Assembly (NCBI RefSeq): GCF_000621545.1
Contig: NZ_JHYA01000003.1
Location: forward strand, 1-64,000
Direction of reading: 5' to 3'
Source of the DNA: Anaerovibrio lipolyticus LB2005
GTDB taxonomy: Bacteria; Bacillota; Negativicutes; Selenomonadales; Selenomonadaceae
Length of the DNA stretch: 64,000 nt
Positions within the stretch are counted from its first letter, which is position 1; each line of letters opens with the position of its first letter. Below are positions 18,559 through 27,332 of this stretch, in pieces. The notes under the pieces were generated by a model. That model saw only the letters and a program-made list of their open reading frames with translations. It had not been told where the DNA came from and did not search any database. The position numbers and the translations under genes were made by a program.

Positions 18559-18582
18559 CCCGATGGAGGGAAATCTGTCGGG
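18559..18582 (+). terminator. Terminator after the structured RNA
   Basis: CCCGA and TCGGG close a stem, followed by TTTTATTTTTC. It sits between the RNA and the dehydrogenase start at 18675, consistent with either an independent small RNA or a regulated leader. Confidence 0.65.
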
Positions 18583-18674
18583 TTTTATTTTTCTTTAATA
18601 AAATGCAGGAATAATAGGTCTTTATAGAGAATTCAAAATTGTATTTATTTTTTGCAAGATTGGGGGACCTAAAT

Positions 18675-19544
18675 ATGGAAATTAATAAAATTAGCTTTAT
18701 TGGTACCGGGGTAATGGGCAGCTCTATGGCCCGTCATCTGAAAAATGCCGGTTTTGATGTTTCAGTGTATAACAGAACCAAGGCAAAGGCCCAGCCTCTT
18801 ATTGATGAAGGCATGAAATGGTGTGATACACCGGCAGAGGCCGCAAAAAATGCTGATGTGGTTATTTCCATAGTTGGCTACCCAAAGGATGTGGAAGAAG
18901 TATTCCTTGGGGATAAGGGTATTCTTTCCACAAAGGAGGGAGGCATTGTCATTGATATGACTACCTCCAGTCCTGCACTGGCCAAGAAAATATATGAAGC
19001 CGCCAAGGCCAAGGGGGTCAGCTCCCTTGATGCACCTGTATCAGGCGGTGATTTGGGGGCTAAGAATGGTACCCTTGCCATTATGGTTGGTGGCGATGAG
19101 GAGGCATTTAATACTGCCAAGCCTGTATTTGAGGCTATGGGAAAGACCATTAATTTCTTTGGCCCCGCTGGCTCCGGTCAGTATACCAAAATGGCCAATC
19201 AGATAGCTATTGCTTCTGGTATGCTGGGTGTGGCTGAGGCACTTTTCTATGCAAAGAAAATGGGCCTGGATCCACAGAAGGTACTGGAAACTATTGAAAC
19301 TGGGGCCGCTGGTTCCTGGTCTTTGTCCAATCTCGGCCGTCGTATGCTTAAGGAGGATTACGCTCCGGGATTTTATATCAAGCATTTTATTAAAGATATG
19401 CGTATTGCCATTGAGTCGGCTGAGGAGGCTGGACTTGAGCTGCCGGGACTTTTGAAGACCAAGGAGCTTTATGATATTCTTTCCCAAAAGGGGATGGATG
19501 ATAACGGCACTCAGGCGATTATCAAATGGTACCTTAATCAATAA
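18675..19544 (+). CDS. Beta-hydroxyacid dehydrogenase (GarR / 3-hydroxyisobutyrate dehydrogenase family)
   Basis: This NAD(P)-dependent enzyme oxidises or reduces a short beta-hydroxy acid, for example tartronate semialdehyde to glycerate. The 289-residue protein has the Rossmann motif IGTGVMGSSMA, the substrate-binding DAPVSGGDLGAKNGTL and the catalytic Lys in GSGQYTKMANQ, all family signatures. The exact substrate cannot be told. ATG 18675 follows GGGGGA. It is followed after 21 bases by the EAL gene. Confidence 0.88.
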   Translation: MEINKISFIGTGVMGSSMARHLKNAGFDVSVYNRTKAKAQPLIDEGMKWCDTPAEAAKNADVVISIVGYPKDVEEVFLGDKGILSTKEGGIVIDMTTSSPALAKKIYEAAKAKGVSSLDAPVSGGDLGAKNGTLAIMVGGDEEAFNTAKPVFEAMGKTINFFGPAGSGQYTKMANQIAIASGMLGVAEALFYAKKMGLDPQKVLETIETGAAGSWSLSNLGRRMLKEDYAPGFYIKHFIKDMRIAIESAEEAGLELPGLLKTKELYDILSQKGMDDNGTQAIIKWYLNQ

Positions 19545-19565
19545 CTGGGAGGGAACCTAAACACA

Positions 19566-21443
19566 TTGAATGTAGAAATTCAAATATGCAGTCTTATTGT
19601 TGTATTGCTGCTGTCTACACTTTACTTCAAGAATAGACGGCTGCAGCTGTATAAGGGACAGCTGTTTGTGGGCGTGCTGCTGATTTCCATCATAAATCTG
19701 TCATTGGATATTATTTCTCTGCTATCTATACATTTCAGGGATTATTTTACTTTGCCTGTCACGGAGCTGGTATGTAAAGCATATCTTGTGGTGCTTATGC
19801 TGGAAACCTGGATGGCTATGTGCTACACCACCTGTGATTTGATGACGGAGAGACAGCACAGGAGATTTTGCCGCAGACTTTTTGCTGCAACTCTGGTTTT
19901 TGGGGCAGTAGCTATGCTTCAGAATATTGGGATTTATGATGAACAGGGTGTGGTATATACCTATGGACCTGCGGTGTATGTGACGTATTTTTATGCCCTC
20001 ATTATGCTGCCGGCAATTATACTCTGTACATTTATTTATAAAAAGAGGATGAACCGGAATCGCTGTACCGGGCTACGATATTGGATTACGGCCCTGGTGG
20101 TGGCGGCCATTATTCAGTTTGTCTATAACGATCTGCTGTTGGTGGGGTTTGCCACATCTTTGGGCATAATTGTATTGTTCGTGAGCCTGGAAAATCCAGA
20201 GCTGCAGCTGGACCGCCAGTACGGATGCTTTAATGGAACTGCCTTGTCTGAGTATTTGAACCAGCTTCTTGAGCGGGGAGAACAATTTGTTATTTGTGAT
20301 ATTTCTCTGGATAATGTAAGCATTCTGAAAAATAAAAGCGCAGATATTGCAAAAATCCGCAGGCTGGGCAATAAGGTTCTGGCGAAGAACCCTGATGTGC
20401 TGGTGTTTAATAATCTGGATATGAATATTATTCTTATTGCAAAGGATATTAATGCGATAAGAAGGCTTTTAAAGGATTATGTCAAATATTTCTCCGGCAT
20501 GTCCCCTGGGGGCATGGAATCCATGATTAGTATTATGCCAAGGGGCAATCAGATTAATTCTGTGGATGACCTGTTAAAGCTCTTTAGCTATTGCCGCAAC
20601 CAGAAGAGTATGTCTATCAGCAATAATGTACTTTTTGTCACGGAAAAGGACGTAAAGGAGTTTCATCTTATTGATGGAATGAAATCCGAGATTACTACGG
20701 CTTTGGTTGAGGACCGGGTGGAGATTTTCCTTCAGCCCATTTATGATATTAAGACTGGTAAATATTCGGCGGCTGAGGTCCTGGTGCGCATCAGAAAGCA
20801 AAATGGTGAATACCTTATGCCAAGCGCGTTTATACCGGTTGCTGAGGCCAACGGCATGATTATTGAGCTGGGAAAACGGGTGGTGGATAAGACCTGCTCC
20901 TTCCTGGCAGATGGCAAGGCAGTGGCCCTGGGCTTGGAAACTGTTGAGATTAACCTTTCCATTTTGCAGTGTGAACAGCCTGATTTGCTGGAGGATGTGC
21001 TGGCAGTCATTGCCCGCCACGGCATTGAGCCTAATTACCTTTGTATGGAGGTTACGGAAACAGCCTCTATCCGTTCCAAGAAGCTGATTCTCAGCAATAT
21101 GGAGAGCTTTAAGAATATTGGTATTCGATTTGCATTGGATGATTTTGGCAGTGGCCAGTCAAACTTCACGTATTTGGCCGATATGCCATTTGATATTTTA
21201 AAGCTGGATATGAACCTTATTAAGTCATATCAGGTAAGTGAACGGGCTCGCCATGTTATACAGGCTGTGGAGCGTATGGCTCATGAAATGGGGCTTAGTG
21301 TTGTGGCAGAGGGCGTAGAAACCAAGGAAGAATTTGACAACATGCGTAAGTGTGGTGTAGACTCCATTCAGGGCTTCTATTTTTCCAAGCCGTTGCCTGT
21401 TTATGAATTTATGGACTTTATTCGGAGGCACAATAGCCCATAA
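19566..21443 (+). CDS. Membrane c-di-GMP phosphodiesterase: 7TM-like, degenerate GGDEF, EAL
   Basis: The N-terminal 220 residues contain about six or seven hydrophobic helices. A GGDEF-fold region without a GGDEF signature follows (about 225-370). The C-terminal EAL domain keeps its catalytic residues: AEVLVR (E), EINLSIL (N), EVTET, DDFGSGQS, KLDMNLIK and VAEGVET, plus SIQGFYFSKPL. It should therefore hydrolyse c-di-GMP at the membrane. The start is TTG 19566 with GGAGGG about 12 bases upstream. It is probably co-transcribed with the dehydrogenase gene. Confidence 0.87.
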   Translation: MNVEIQICSLIVVLLLSTLYFKNRRLQLYKGQLFVGVLLISIINLSLDIISLLSIHFRDYFTLPVTELVCKAYLVVLMLETWMAMCYTTCDLMTERQHRRFCRRLFAATLVFGAVAMLQNIGIYDEQGVVYTYGPAVYVTYFYALIMLPAIILCTFIYKKRMNRNRCTGLRYWITALVVAAIIQFVYNDLLLVGFATSLGIIVLFVSLENPELQLDRQYGCFNGTALSEYLNQLLERGEQFVICDISLDNVSILKNKSADIAKIRRLGNKVLAKNPDVLVFNNLDMNIILIAKDINAIRRLLKDYVKYFSGMSPGGMESMISIMPRGNQINSVDDLLKLFSYCRNQKSMSISNNVLFVTEKDVKEFHLIDGMKSEITTALVEDRVEIFLQPIYDIKTGKYSAAEVLVRIRKQNGEYLMPSAFIPVAEANGMIIELGKRVVDKTCSFLADGKAVALGLETVEINLSILQCEQPDLLEDVLAVIARHGIEPNYLCMEVTETASIRSKKLILSNMESFKNIGIRFALDDFGSGQSNFTYLADMPFDILKLDMNLIKSYQVSERARHVIQAVERMAHEMGLSVVAEGVETKEEFDNMRKCGVDSIQGFYFSKPLPVYEFMDFIRRHNSP

Positions 21444-21516
21444 TTCCGTATCAGAAGTGGGATAGTACCATAAATGGACATTTTTTCCCATTTTTTTGAT
21501 AAATATTTAGTCTTAA

Positions 21517-21546
21517 TTGGACAAAACATCTTCACTATGCTATTAT
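21517..21546 (+). promoter_or_regulatory. Putative promoter of the HU gene
   Basis: TTGGAC is followed after 18 bases by TATTAT, 30 bases upstream of the HU start, in an AT-rich region. TATACT partly overlaps as an alternative -10. Confidence 0.55.
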
Positions 21547-21575
21547 ACTAGCAGTGTAAGTAACTGAGAGGAGAA

Positions 21576-21860
21576 ATGAACACTATGACAAAAGCAGAAT
21601 TAGTTGCAAAGATTGCAGAAAAGGCAGAGTTAACTCAGAAGGATGCAGGCGCTGCATTAAAGGCTACCATGGAAGCTATCCAGGAAGCTCTCGTTGCTGG
21701 CGACGCTGTACAGATGGTAGGCTTTGGTACCTTCAAGGTAAATGAGCGTGCTGCTCGTACCGGCCGCAATCCTCAGACTGGTGAGGAAATCAAGATTGCT
21801 GCCGCAAAGGTTCCTGCTTTCAAGGCTGGTAAGGCTCTGAAGGACGCAGTTAACAAGTAA
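21576..21860 (+). CDS. hup: HU-family nucleoid protein
   Basis: This DNA-bending protein packages the chromosome. The sequence [21 protein letters not shown] through the DNA-binding arm [17 protein letters not shown] to [12 protein letters not shown] matches HU end to end, about 90 residues. The start may be ATG 21576 or ATG 21585: the ribosome site GAGAGGAG fits neither spacing ideally, and family comparison favours 21585. It is a single-gene unit between a promoter and a terminator. Confidence 0.95.
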   Translation: MNTMTKAELVAKIAEKAELTQKDAGAALKATMEAIQEALVAGDAVQMVGFGTFKVNERAARTGRNPQTGEEIKIAAAKVPAFKAGKALKDAVNK

Positions 21861-21898
21861 TTTCTTTACTACACTGTAAACATGGCATTTGCCGTGAA

Positions 21899-21920
21899 AC
21901 CCCTGATTAATATCAGGGGT
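21899..21920 (+). terminator. Terminator of the HU gene
   Basis: ACCCCTGAT pairs with ATCAGGGGT over a 4-base loop, followed by TTTTTGTTTT. Confidence 0.9.
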
Positions 21921-21997
21921 TTTTGTTTTGCTTTTTTGCAGGACTTTCCTACCTGTTGTCGAATTGTATTACGAGAGAATAATGTTCTTTAAGGACG

Positions 21998-23269
21998 GTG
22001 GTACCTGTGCAGGACACAGCTGAATATAAACATACTCTGTTAGTAGTGGAGGACAATGTTGTAAATAGGGAAATCCTCTGTAATATTTTGGAGGAGAACT
22101 TTAATATAATCACGGCTTCCAATGGTTTGGACGGTCTTAATTTTATGCGGGAGCATTACAAGGAAATTTCCGTCGTTATTCTGGATATTAATATGCCAGT
22201 TATGAACGGTTATGAGTTCATTGAGGTAGTGAAGGAGGATATTAAGCTATCCAAGATACCTATTGTGGTTACGACGGTACATAGCTCAATAAATGAGGAA
22301 ATACGTTGCCTCGATATGGGAGTTTTTGATTTTATTGCCAAGCCATATATTCCAAAGCTGATTCTTACCCGTATCAACAATATTATTCGTCTTTTGGAAA
22401 GCGAAAAGTCCATAGTGGATTCTACCACTGATGCTCTTACAGGTGTGAAAAACCGAAAGGGTTATTACGAAGATCTTGAGCGCTTTGCTGCTTTGCCGGA
22501 TGCCGCCAACAGGACTGTTGGCATTGTGTATATGGATATTAATGGGCTCAAGGAGGTAAATGACGAGGAGGACCACACTGCTGGTGATCTGCTCATTAAG
22601 AATGTGGTGGAAACCGCTAAACAGGTTTTTTATGATGCAGAGCTTTATCGTATGGGTGGAGATGAATTTATCATACTCTCCTTTGATGAAAGTGAAAGCT
22701 CTCTTGGGAAAAAGGTGATGAAATTAAAGACCTGCTGGACAGAGAACGTTTCCGCCTCATTGGGCATGGTGTTGACCAAGGGCATGGAAAATATTGAAGC
22801 TGGTGTGGCTGCTGCTGACAGGAATATGTACGAGGAAAAGACCAAATACTATGAGGAACGGGCAGACCATAATAAATTCTTCAGAAAAATCCTCAACAGT
22901 GATATGCTGCGGCTGGCAGGAGCCATGACGGAATTTCTGCCTGGCGGTTTTTTGGCCTTCCGTCTGGATACCGGCGAATTGATTCACTATAACAAGGATA
23001 TAGTGAATATGCTGGGCTACAAGTCTTCAAAGGAAATGCGTCAGATGGTGAACAACAATATTAAGAATGTGGTTCATCCAGATGATTATAATCTCCTTAG
23101 AGCCGGGGTCAATGTGGTAAAGCACAGGGCCAGCGGGATAAATACTGTGGAGCTTAGGCTTACTATGAAGAATGGTAATCTTAGGCTGATAACAATGGGC
23201 ATTAAGGCTGTAACCACCGTCACCTTTGGTGAAATGGCCTATGTTTTTATCATTACGGATAAGTATTAA
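21998..23269 (+). CDS. Response regulator diguanylate cyclase: REC-GGDEF-PAS
   Basis: The receiver domain (about 10-130) has LLVVEDNVVNRE, the phosphoacceptor in VILDINMPVMNGYEF and K in IAKPYI. The GGDEF domain has a metal-binding Asp in VYMDINGLKEVND and an intact YRMGGDEFI, so it should make c-di-GMP. No RxxD inhibitory site precedes the motif. A PAS-like domain (about 300-423) ends the protein, echoing the REC-then-PAS order of the kinase at 9156-10679. The start may be GTG 21998 or GTG 22007. The EAL protein upstream would oppose its activity. Confidence 0.87.
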   Translation: MVPVQDTAEYKHTLLVVEDNVVNREILCNILEENFNIITASNGLDGLNFMREHYKEISVVILDINMPVMNGYEFIEVVKEDIKLSKIPIVVTTVHSSINEEIRCLDMGVFDFIAKPYIPKLILTRINNIIRLLESEKSIVDSTTDALTGVKNRKGYYEDLERFAALPDAANRTVGIVYMDINGLKEVNDEEDHTAGDLLIKNVVETAKQVFYDAELYRMGGDEFIILSFDESESSLGKKVMKLKTCWTENVSASLGMVLTKGMENIEAGVAAADRNMYEEKTKYYEERADHNKFFRKILNSDMLRLAGAMTEFLPGGFLAFRLDTGELIHYNKDIVNMLGYKSSKEMRQMVNNNIKNVVHPDDYNLLRAGVNVVKHRASGINTVELRLTMKNGNLRLITMGIKAVTTVTFGEMAYVFIITDKY

Positions 23270-23284
23270 AGGAGGTGCATGAAG

Positions 23285-23761
23285 GTGGAAATCGGTGGAA
23301 TTAACGGATATATGTCTAACCCTTATGCTGCCCAGGGGCCTCAGGCGACTGATGGAAAGGGCGTTGGTCCTGAACACCAGATAAAGCCTGGCAAGAAGTC
23401 ATCTCCGGCAGAGTGTCAGACCTGTAAAAATCGCAAATATACTGATGGCTCCGATGAAATGGTGTCCTTTAAGGCACCTGGTCACATTGATCCCAACAAT
23501 GCGGCAGCGGTGGTGCTGGGCCATGAGCAGGAGCATGTTTCCAATGCCTATAATAAGGCCAGAAATAACAATGGCCATGTGGAAAGGGCTACGGTTCGCC
23601 TGAAGACGGATATTTGTCCGGAATGTGGCCGCTCCTATATTTCCGGTGGGGAGACCAATACCCAGATTAAGTATTACAATGAGGATAATCCTTATCAAAA
23701 GGATTTAAAGCAAACCGATGCCGTGAAGTATCGGGGAGCAAATGTGGATATTGCCGCATAA
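23285..23761 (+). CDS. Putative metalloprotease, SprA-like (CJM1_0395-type) family
   Basis: The 158-residue protein contains HEQEH in VVLGHEQEHVSNA, an HExxH zinc-protease motif, plus two Cys pairs (ECQTCKNRKY, ICPECGRSY) that suggest a structural zinc. The N-terminus is Gly/Pro-rich without a signal peptide. It resembles the SprA-related family annotated as putative metalloproteases; activity is not established. GTG 23285, 9 bases after GGAGG, is a better start than ATG 23279, which is only 3 bases away. It follows the diguanylate cyclase by 15 bases. Confidence 0.72.
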   Translation: MEIGGINGYMSNPYAAQGPQATDGKGVGPEHQIKPGKKSSPAECQTCKNRKYTDGSDEMVSFKAPGHIDPNNAAAVVLGHEQEHVSNAYNKARNNNGHVERATVRLKTDICPECGRSYISGGETNTQIKYYNEDNPYQKDLKQTDAVKYRGANVDIAA

Positions 23762-23784
23762 TTATTTTAAATTTTTCACAAATT

Positions 23785-23837
23785 AAAAGAACAGCAATCT
23801 CAAGTGGTGGTATACCAGTCGGGATTCTGTTCTTTTT
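23785..23837 (+). terminator. Terminator, member of a dispersed hairpin family
   Basis: AAAAGAACAG pairs with CTGTTCTTTT, with AATC/GATT extending the stem. The leading segment AATTAAAAGRACRGCAATCTCAA is shared with hairpins at 27997 and 34233. Confidence 0.8.
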
Positions 23838-23854
23838 TATATTTTGATATGTTG

Positions 23855-24412
23855 CTAATCCACATGGAAAAATATGGAATCCAGTAGAGATACAGGCAGC
23901 TTTGGCAGCAGCAGGAAGATAGCCTTGCCGTTATCCTTTAGCCATTGACGATGCAATTTGTATTCAGGATCGTATTGGGCAACCAGCTTCCAAAAAGCGG
24001 AGGAGTGGTTCATTTCCTTTAAATGTGCCAGCTCATGGATAAGAAGATAATCTATCACCTCATCCGGTGCCATAATAATGCGCCAGTTAAAATTAAGATT
24101 TCTAAGTGACGAGCAGCTTCCCCAGCGGGAATCCTGGTCCTTGATAAAAATTTTATTGAAGGATAACCCCATTTCCTCAGACCAGTAGGCAGTGCGGCTT
24201 ATGATGTAATGTTGCGCCCTGCGGCGATACCATTTCACCAAAGGCACCTGTACAGGCACTTCAGGATGTTCCCTATAAAAATTAACTGTAAGTTTGTCCC
24301 CATCTATTTTTACTTGTGGCTTGTCCAGTGTTTTCCTTATTTCCAGGGAATAGGTTACTCCCCGATATGGCATGGGGTGACCAGCGGCAAGATTGCGTAT
24401 TGCTTTTCTCAT
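23855..24412 (-). CDS. YgjP-type (DUF45/WLM) metallopeptidase-like protein
   Basis: The 185-residue protein has the DUF45 signature: DQDSRWGSCSSLRNLNFNWR followed by the zinc motif LLIHELAHLKEMNHS and FWKLVAQYDPEY. DUF45/YgjP proteins are predicted zinc peptidases of uncertain physiology. The start ATGA overlaps the stop of the MarR gene upstream by 4 bases, so it is translationally coupled to it and belongs to the rubrerythrin-ohrR operon. Confidence 0.85.
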   Translation of the reverse strand: MRKAIRNLAAGHPMPYRGVTYSLEIRKTLDKPQVKIDGDKLTVNFYREHPEVPVQVPLVKWYRRRAQHYIISRTAYWSEEMGLSFNKIFIKDQDSRWGSCSSLRNLNFNWRIIMAPDEVIDYLLIHELAHLKEMNHSSAFWKLVAQYDPEYKLHRQWLKDNGKAIFLLLPKLPVSLLDSIFFHVD

Positions 24413-24843
24413 TTTATTGAGGTGTCCATGAATTTATGGAGAAGTCTGTGAAGGGTCTGCAAATCTTCTAAATCCATGTCGATGCATTTTCCTATAGCCT
24501 CTGGAATATGAGCAGCCCTGTCCTGCAAGTCACTTCCCTCCGGGGTGAGGGAAATAATCAGACTGCGCTCATCATCCTTGGAACGCTGGCGTTCTACGAA
24601 GCCCTTTTTTTCCAGAGTCTTCAGCACAGGGGTCAGGGTACCGGAATCCAAATAGAGGATATTGCCCAGCTCCTTGGCAGAAAGCTGCTGGTGCTCCCAC
24701 ATGGCCATCATTGTAATGTATTGGGTATAGGTAAGGTCCAGTTCATCCAAAAGGGGCTTGTATTTGCGTACAACCTCTTTGGAACATACATATAATGGGA
24801 AGCATAGCTGATTGCGTAATCTAAGCTGTTCGTAGTTTGCCAC
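24409..24843 (-). CDS. ohrR: OhrR-like MarR-family redox repressor
   Basis: The 144-residue protein follows OhrR closely: LRNQLCFPLYVCSKEVVRKY contains the conserved peroxide-sensing Cys, and the winged helix includes QLSAKELGNILYLDSGTLTP and DERSLIISLTPEG. OhrR-type proteins release DNA when the Cys is oxidised by organic hydroperoxide. It lies 38 bases after a rubrerythrin-like gene whose promoter carries two matching operator sites (25325-25338, 25393-25406), so it probably represses its own operon. It overlaps the peptidase-like gene. Confidence 0.88.
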   Translation of the reverse strand: MANYEQLRLRNQLCFPLYVCSKEVVRKYKPLLDELDLTYTQYITMMAMWEHQQLSAKELGNILYLDSGTLTPVLKTLEKKGFVERQRSKDDERSLIISLTPEGSDLQDRAAHIPEAIGKCIDMDLEDLQTLHRLLHKFMDTSIK

Positions 24844-24881
24844 GTTATTATCTCCTTAGGGTGATTGATATTCCTAAAATT

Positions 24882-25298
24882 TTATTTGCAAAGTTCAGGA
24901 GCATGCTCTGCCAAAAGCTCCGCCAGAATCTTGCCGTGATTCATTTCCTGAGCCATGAAGGTATCCAGCTCATCAGCAGCTTCATTAACTCCCAGCTTGC
25001 GGAGACCCTCAATCATTTCAGGCATCTTCTCATCGGCAGAGGCTTCCAGCTTCTGGATTTCTGCCACCAATGGCCAGAAATTCTGGTCATATTTTCCGTT
25101 TAATGCAGAGAAGAAACCGGAATGAATGGACTCCTGCATAGCAATATTGTAAAACTTTTTTGCTACTTCAGGCAAGCCCTGTTCTCTGGCCATACGGGCA
25201 AGGAACTGATACATCATTGCACCATCGCTCTCAGCCTTTGCCATATACTCAATAACCTGCTCCATCCCAGTACCCTTAGTTTTTCCGAAAATACTCAT
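24882..25298 (-). CDS. Rubrerythrin-like ferritin-fold protein without rubredoxin domain
   Basis: The 138-residue protein is a four-helix diiron-type protein: EYMAKAESDGAMMYQFLARM, NIAMQESIHSGFF, and MAQEMNHGKILAEL give Glu/His residues placed as in rubrerythrins, but the C-terminal rubredoxin Cys domain is absent. It may reduce peroxide or store iron. ATG 25298 lies 9 bases after AAGGAG; the upstream ATG at 25307 abuts that site. It is the first gene of an operon with ohrR and the YgjP-like gene. Confidence 0.78.
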   Translation of the reverse strand: MSIFGKTKGTGMEQVIEYMAKAESDGAMMYQFLARMAREQGLPEVAKKFYNIAMQESIHSGFFSALNGKYDQNFWPLVAEIQKLEASADEKMPEMIEGLRKLGVNEAADELDTFMAQEMNHGKILAELLAEHAPELCK

Positions 25299-25324
25299 AA
25301 TATACATCTCCTTGATTTAAATTT

Positions 25325-25338
25325 AATTGTGTACAATT
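25325..25338. promoter_or_regulatory. OhrR-type operator 1 (downstream of the -10)
   Basis: AATTGTGTACAATT contains ATTGT-2-ACAAT, the same core as the known Bacillus OhrR box (TACAATT...AATTGTA). It lies between the -10 and the ribosome site of the rubrerythrin-like gene. Confidence 0.7.
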
Positions 25339-25352
25339 TATCTGATGGGTTA

Positions 25353-25381
25353 ATAATAACCGAAGGGGAAAATAATGTCAA
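25353..25381 (-). promoter_or_regulatory. Consensus sigma-A promoter of rubrerythrin-ohrR operon
   Basis: On the minus strand a perfect TTGACA is followed after exactly 17 bases by TATTAT. OhrR-like operators bracket it on both sides, which fits repression by DNA looping or steric block. Confidence 0.85.
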
Positions 25382-25392
25382 GTATAAAATTT

Positions 25393-25406
25393 AATTTTGT
25401 ACAATT
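25393..25406. promoter_or_regulatory. OhrR-type operator 2 (upstream of the -35)
   Basis: AATTTTGTACAATT matches operator 1 at 12 of 14 positions, and the flanks (AAATTT before, TTAT after) are also shared. The two sites are 68 bases apart. Confidence 0.65.
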
Positions 25407-25410
25407 TATT

Positions 25411-27279
25411 TTAAGAGTATTCGTATTTTCGGTCATAAAGCAGAGCTGCCAGTAGTACCACAAAGCAGGAACCAGCATTATGGACGAGGGCTCCGGTAGT
25501 TGGGTTTAATATACCAAGTACAGATAGTGTAACAGCAACGAAGTTTATGCACATGGAAAGGGTAATTGCGGTTTTTATAGTTTTGATGGTTGTATTGCTT
25601 AGCCACTTTAAATATGGTAGCTTGGAGGTGTTGTCATCCATTAGAGCCACATCAGCAGCATCTACTGCAATGTCACTGCCCATTGCTCCCATGGCAACAC
25701 CCACATCGGCAATTTTGAGAGCCGGAGCGTCGTTTACGCCGTCTCCAATCATGCAAATTTTTCCATTACCCTTGAGAAGTGTAATATTTTCCACCTTTTC
25801 CTCTGGGAGGAGATCTGCCCTTATCTCGGTAATGCCAACCTGTGAAGCCAGGTATTCAGCAGCCTTCTGATTATCTCCCGTAAGTAGAACGGCATTTGTA
25901 TTCATAGCACGGAGCTGTTTAATCATTTTCGCTGCTTCGGGGCGAATGGTATCTGACAAGGCAATAATTCCTATTATTTTTTTATCGCGGGCAGCAAGAA
26001 CGGCTGCCTTTCCTTCACCTCTAAGCCGCTCCAAAATGTCCGCGGTGCTGCTATCAGCTTTTATACCAATTTCATTTATGTATTTTTCGTTTCCAAAGAA
26101 ATATTCCATTCCCTTAATGCGGGTAGAGATACCTTTTCCGGGAACCATTTTGAATTTTTCAACTTCCTCAAGGGTTATTTCGGCAGAGGATGCTTTTTCT
26201 GTAATCGCCTTTCCAAGAGGGTGTTCACTTCTGCTTTCGGCAGATGCCGTCAGGGTCAGCAGCTCCTTTTCGGATAATTCGGACAATGGAATGATGTCAC
26301 TTACCTGCAGCTTGCCATAGGTAAGGGTACCCGTCTTATCAAAGGCAATGGTATCCACTTTTCCCATCTTTTCCAGAGCTTCGCCGGATTTGATAATAAC
26401 ACCATGCTTTGTGGCCTGTCCGATTGCTGCCATAATGGCCGTCGGCGTGGCAAGGACGAGAGCACAAGGGCAGAAAACAACCATCACTGTTACGGCTCTG
26501 ATAATATCATTTGTAACGATATACGCAATGATGGCAATAAGCAGCGCAAAAGGAACCAGCCAGCTTGCCCACTTGTCTGCAATACGCTGGGTCGGTGCCT
26601 GATTTTTTTCCGCATCCTCTACTATACGTATCAACCTCTGTAGGGAACTGTCTTCTCCGACTTTTGTGGCTTCAATGTCAATAGAGCCGAATCGGTTAAT
26701 TGTGCCGCTAAAGACTACATCTCCCACCGATTTGTCCACTGGCAGGCTTTCGCCGGTCATAGCAGACTGATCAATAGAAGTTTCTCCGGAAATAATCACA
26801 CCATCAACTGGAAGGGTTTCTCCAGGAAGGATGCGAAGGATATCGTGTTTCTTGATTTCGGATACGGGAATAACAGCTTCCACACTGTTTCTGATGATTC
26901 TTCCTGTATCAGGAGCAAGAGATATCAGCTTTTTTAGACCTTGCTTCGCCCGGTTAGTGGTCATATCCTCAAGCAGGGCACCAATTTCCATGATAAATGC
27001 AACTTCTCCTGCTGCAAAGAGATCGCCGATGCAAATTGCGGCAATCATTGCCATTGAAATTAAAAGAGCGGAAGAAATCTTGCTTATGCCTTTGTTGTAT
27101 ATGATTCGCCAAATGGCCAGGTAAAGCAGTGGAATGCCACAAATTATTACACAGACCCACGCCAGATTTTCTCCCCATGGCTGACCGCTTCTCGGCAGAA
27201 TGAAGGATGCCAGCAGAAACACACCACCAACGATAGTCATAGGCCATCCGGCAAGAAAGTCATTGATTTTCTTAATCAT
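25411..27279 (-). CDS. P1B-type heavy-metal-translocating ATPase
   Basis: This membrane pump exports a transition metal using ATP. The 622-residue protein has no N-terminal metal-binding HMA domain. It shows the A-domain TGES, the metal-site motif CPC in VVFCPCALVLATP, phosphorylation site DKTGTLTYG, the HP motif SEHPLGKA and GDGVNDAPAL. The last helices read NFVAVTLSVLGIL and ALVHNAGSCFVV, which match neither the copper nor the DxG zinc/cadmium signatures, so the metal is open. ATG 27279 follows AGGAGG. It is divergent from a TetR gene and shares its operator region. Confidence 0.88.
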   Translation of the reverse strand: MIKKINDFLAGWPMTIVGGVFLLASFILPRSGQPWGENLAWVCVIICGIPLLYLAIWRIIYNKGISKISSALLISMAMIAAICIGDLFAAGEVAFIMEIGALLEDMTTNRAKQGLKKLISLAPDTGRIIRNSVEAVIPVSEIKKHDILRILPGETLPVDGVIISGETSIDQSAMTGESLPVDKSVGDVVFSGTINRFGSIDIEATKVGEDSSLQRLIRIVEDAEKNQAPTQRIADKWASWLVPFALLIAIIAYIVTNDIIRAVTVMVVFCPCALVLATPTAIMAAIGQATKHGVIIKSGEALEKMGKVDTIAFDKTGTLTYGKLQVSDIIPLSELSEKELLTLTASAESRSEHPLGKAITEKASSAEITLEEVEKFKMVPGKGISTRIKGMEYFFGNEKYINEIGIKADSSTADILERLRGEGKAAVLAARDKKIIGIIALSDTIRPEAAKMIKQLRAMNTNAVLLTGDNQKAAEYLASQVGITEIRADLLPEEKVENITLLKGNGKICMIGDGVNDAPALKIADVGVAMGAMGSDIAVDAADVALMDDNTSKLPYLKWLSNTTIKTIKTAITLSMCINFVAVTLSVLGILNPTTGALVHNAGSCFVVLLAALLYDRKYEYS

Positions 27280-27332
27280 AAAACGCCTCCTATTGATATG
27301 CACTTTTTAAAAGTGTATAATCTATATGATAA

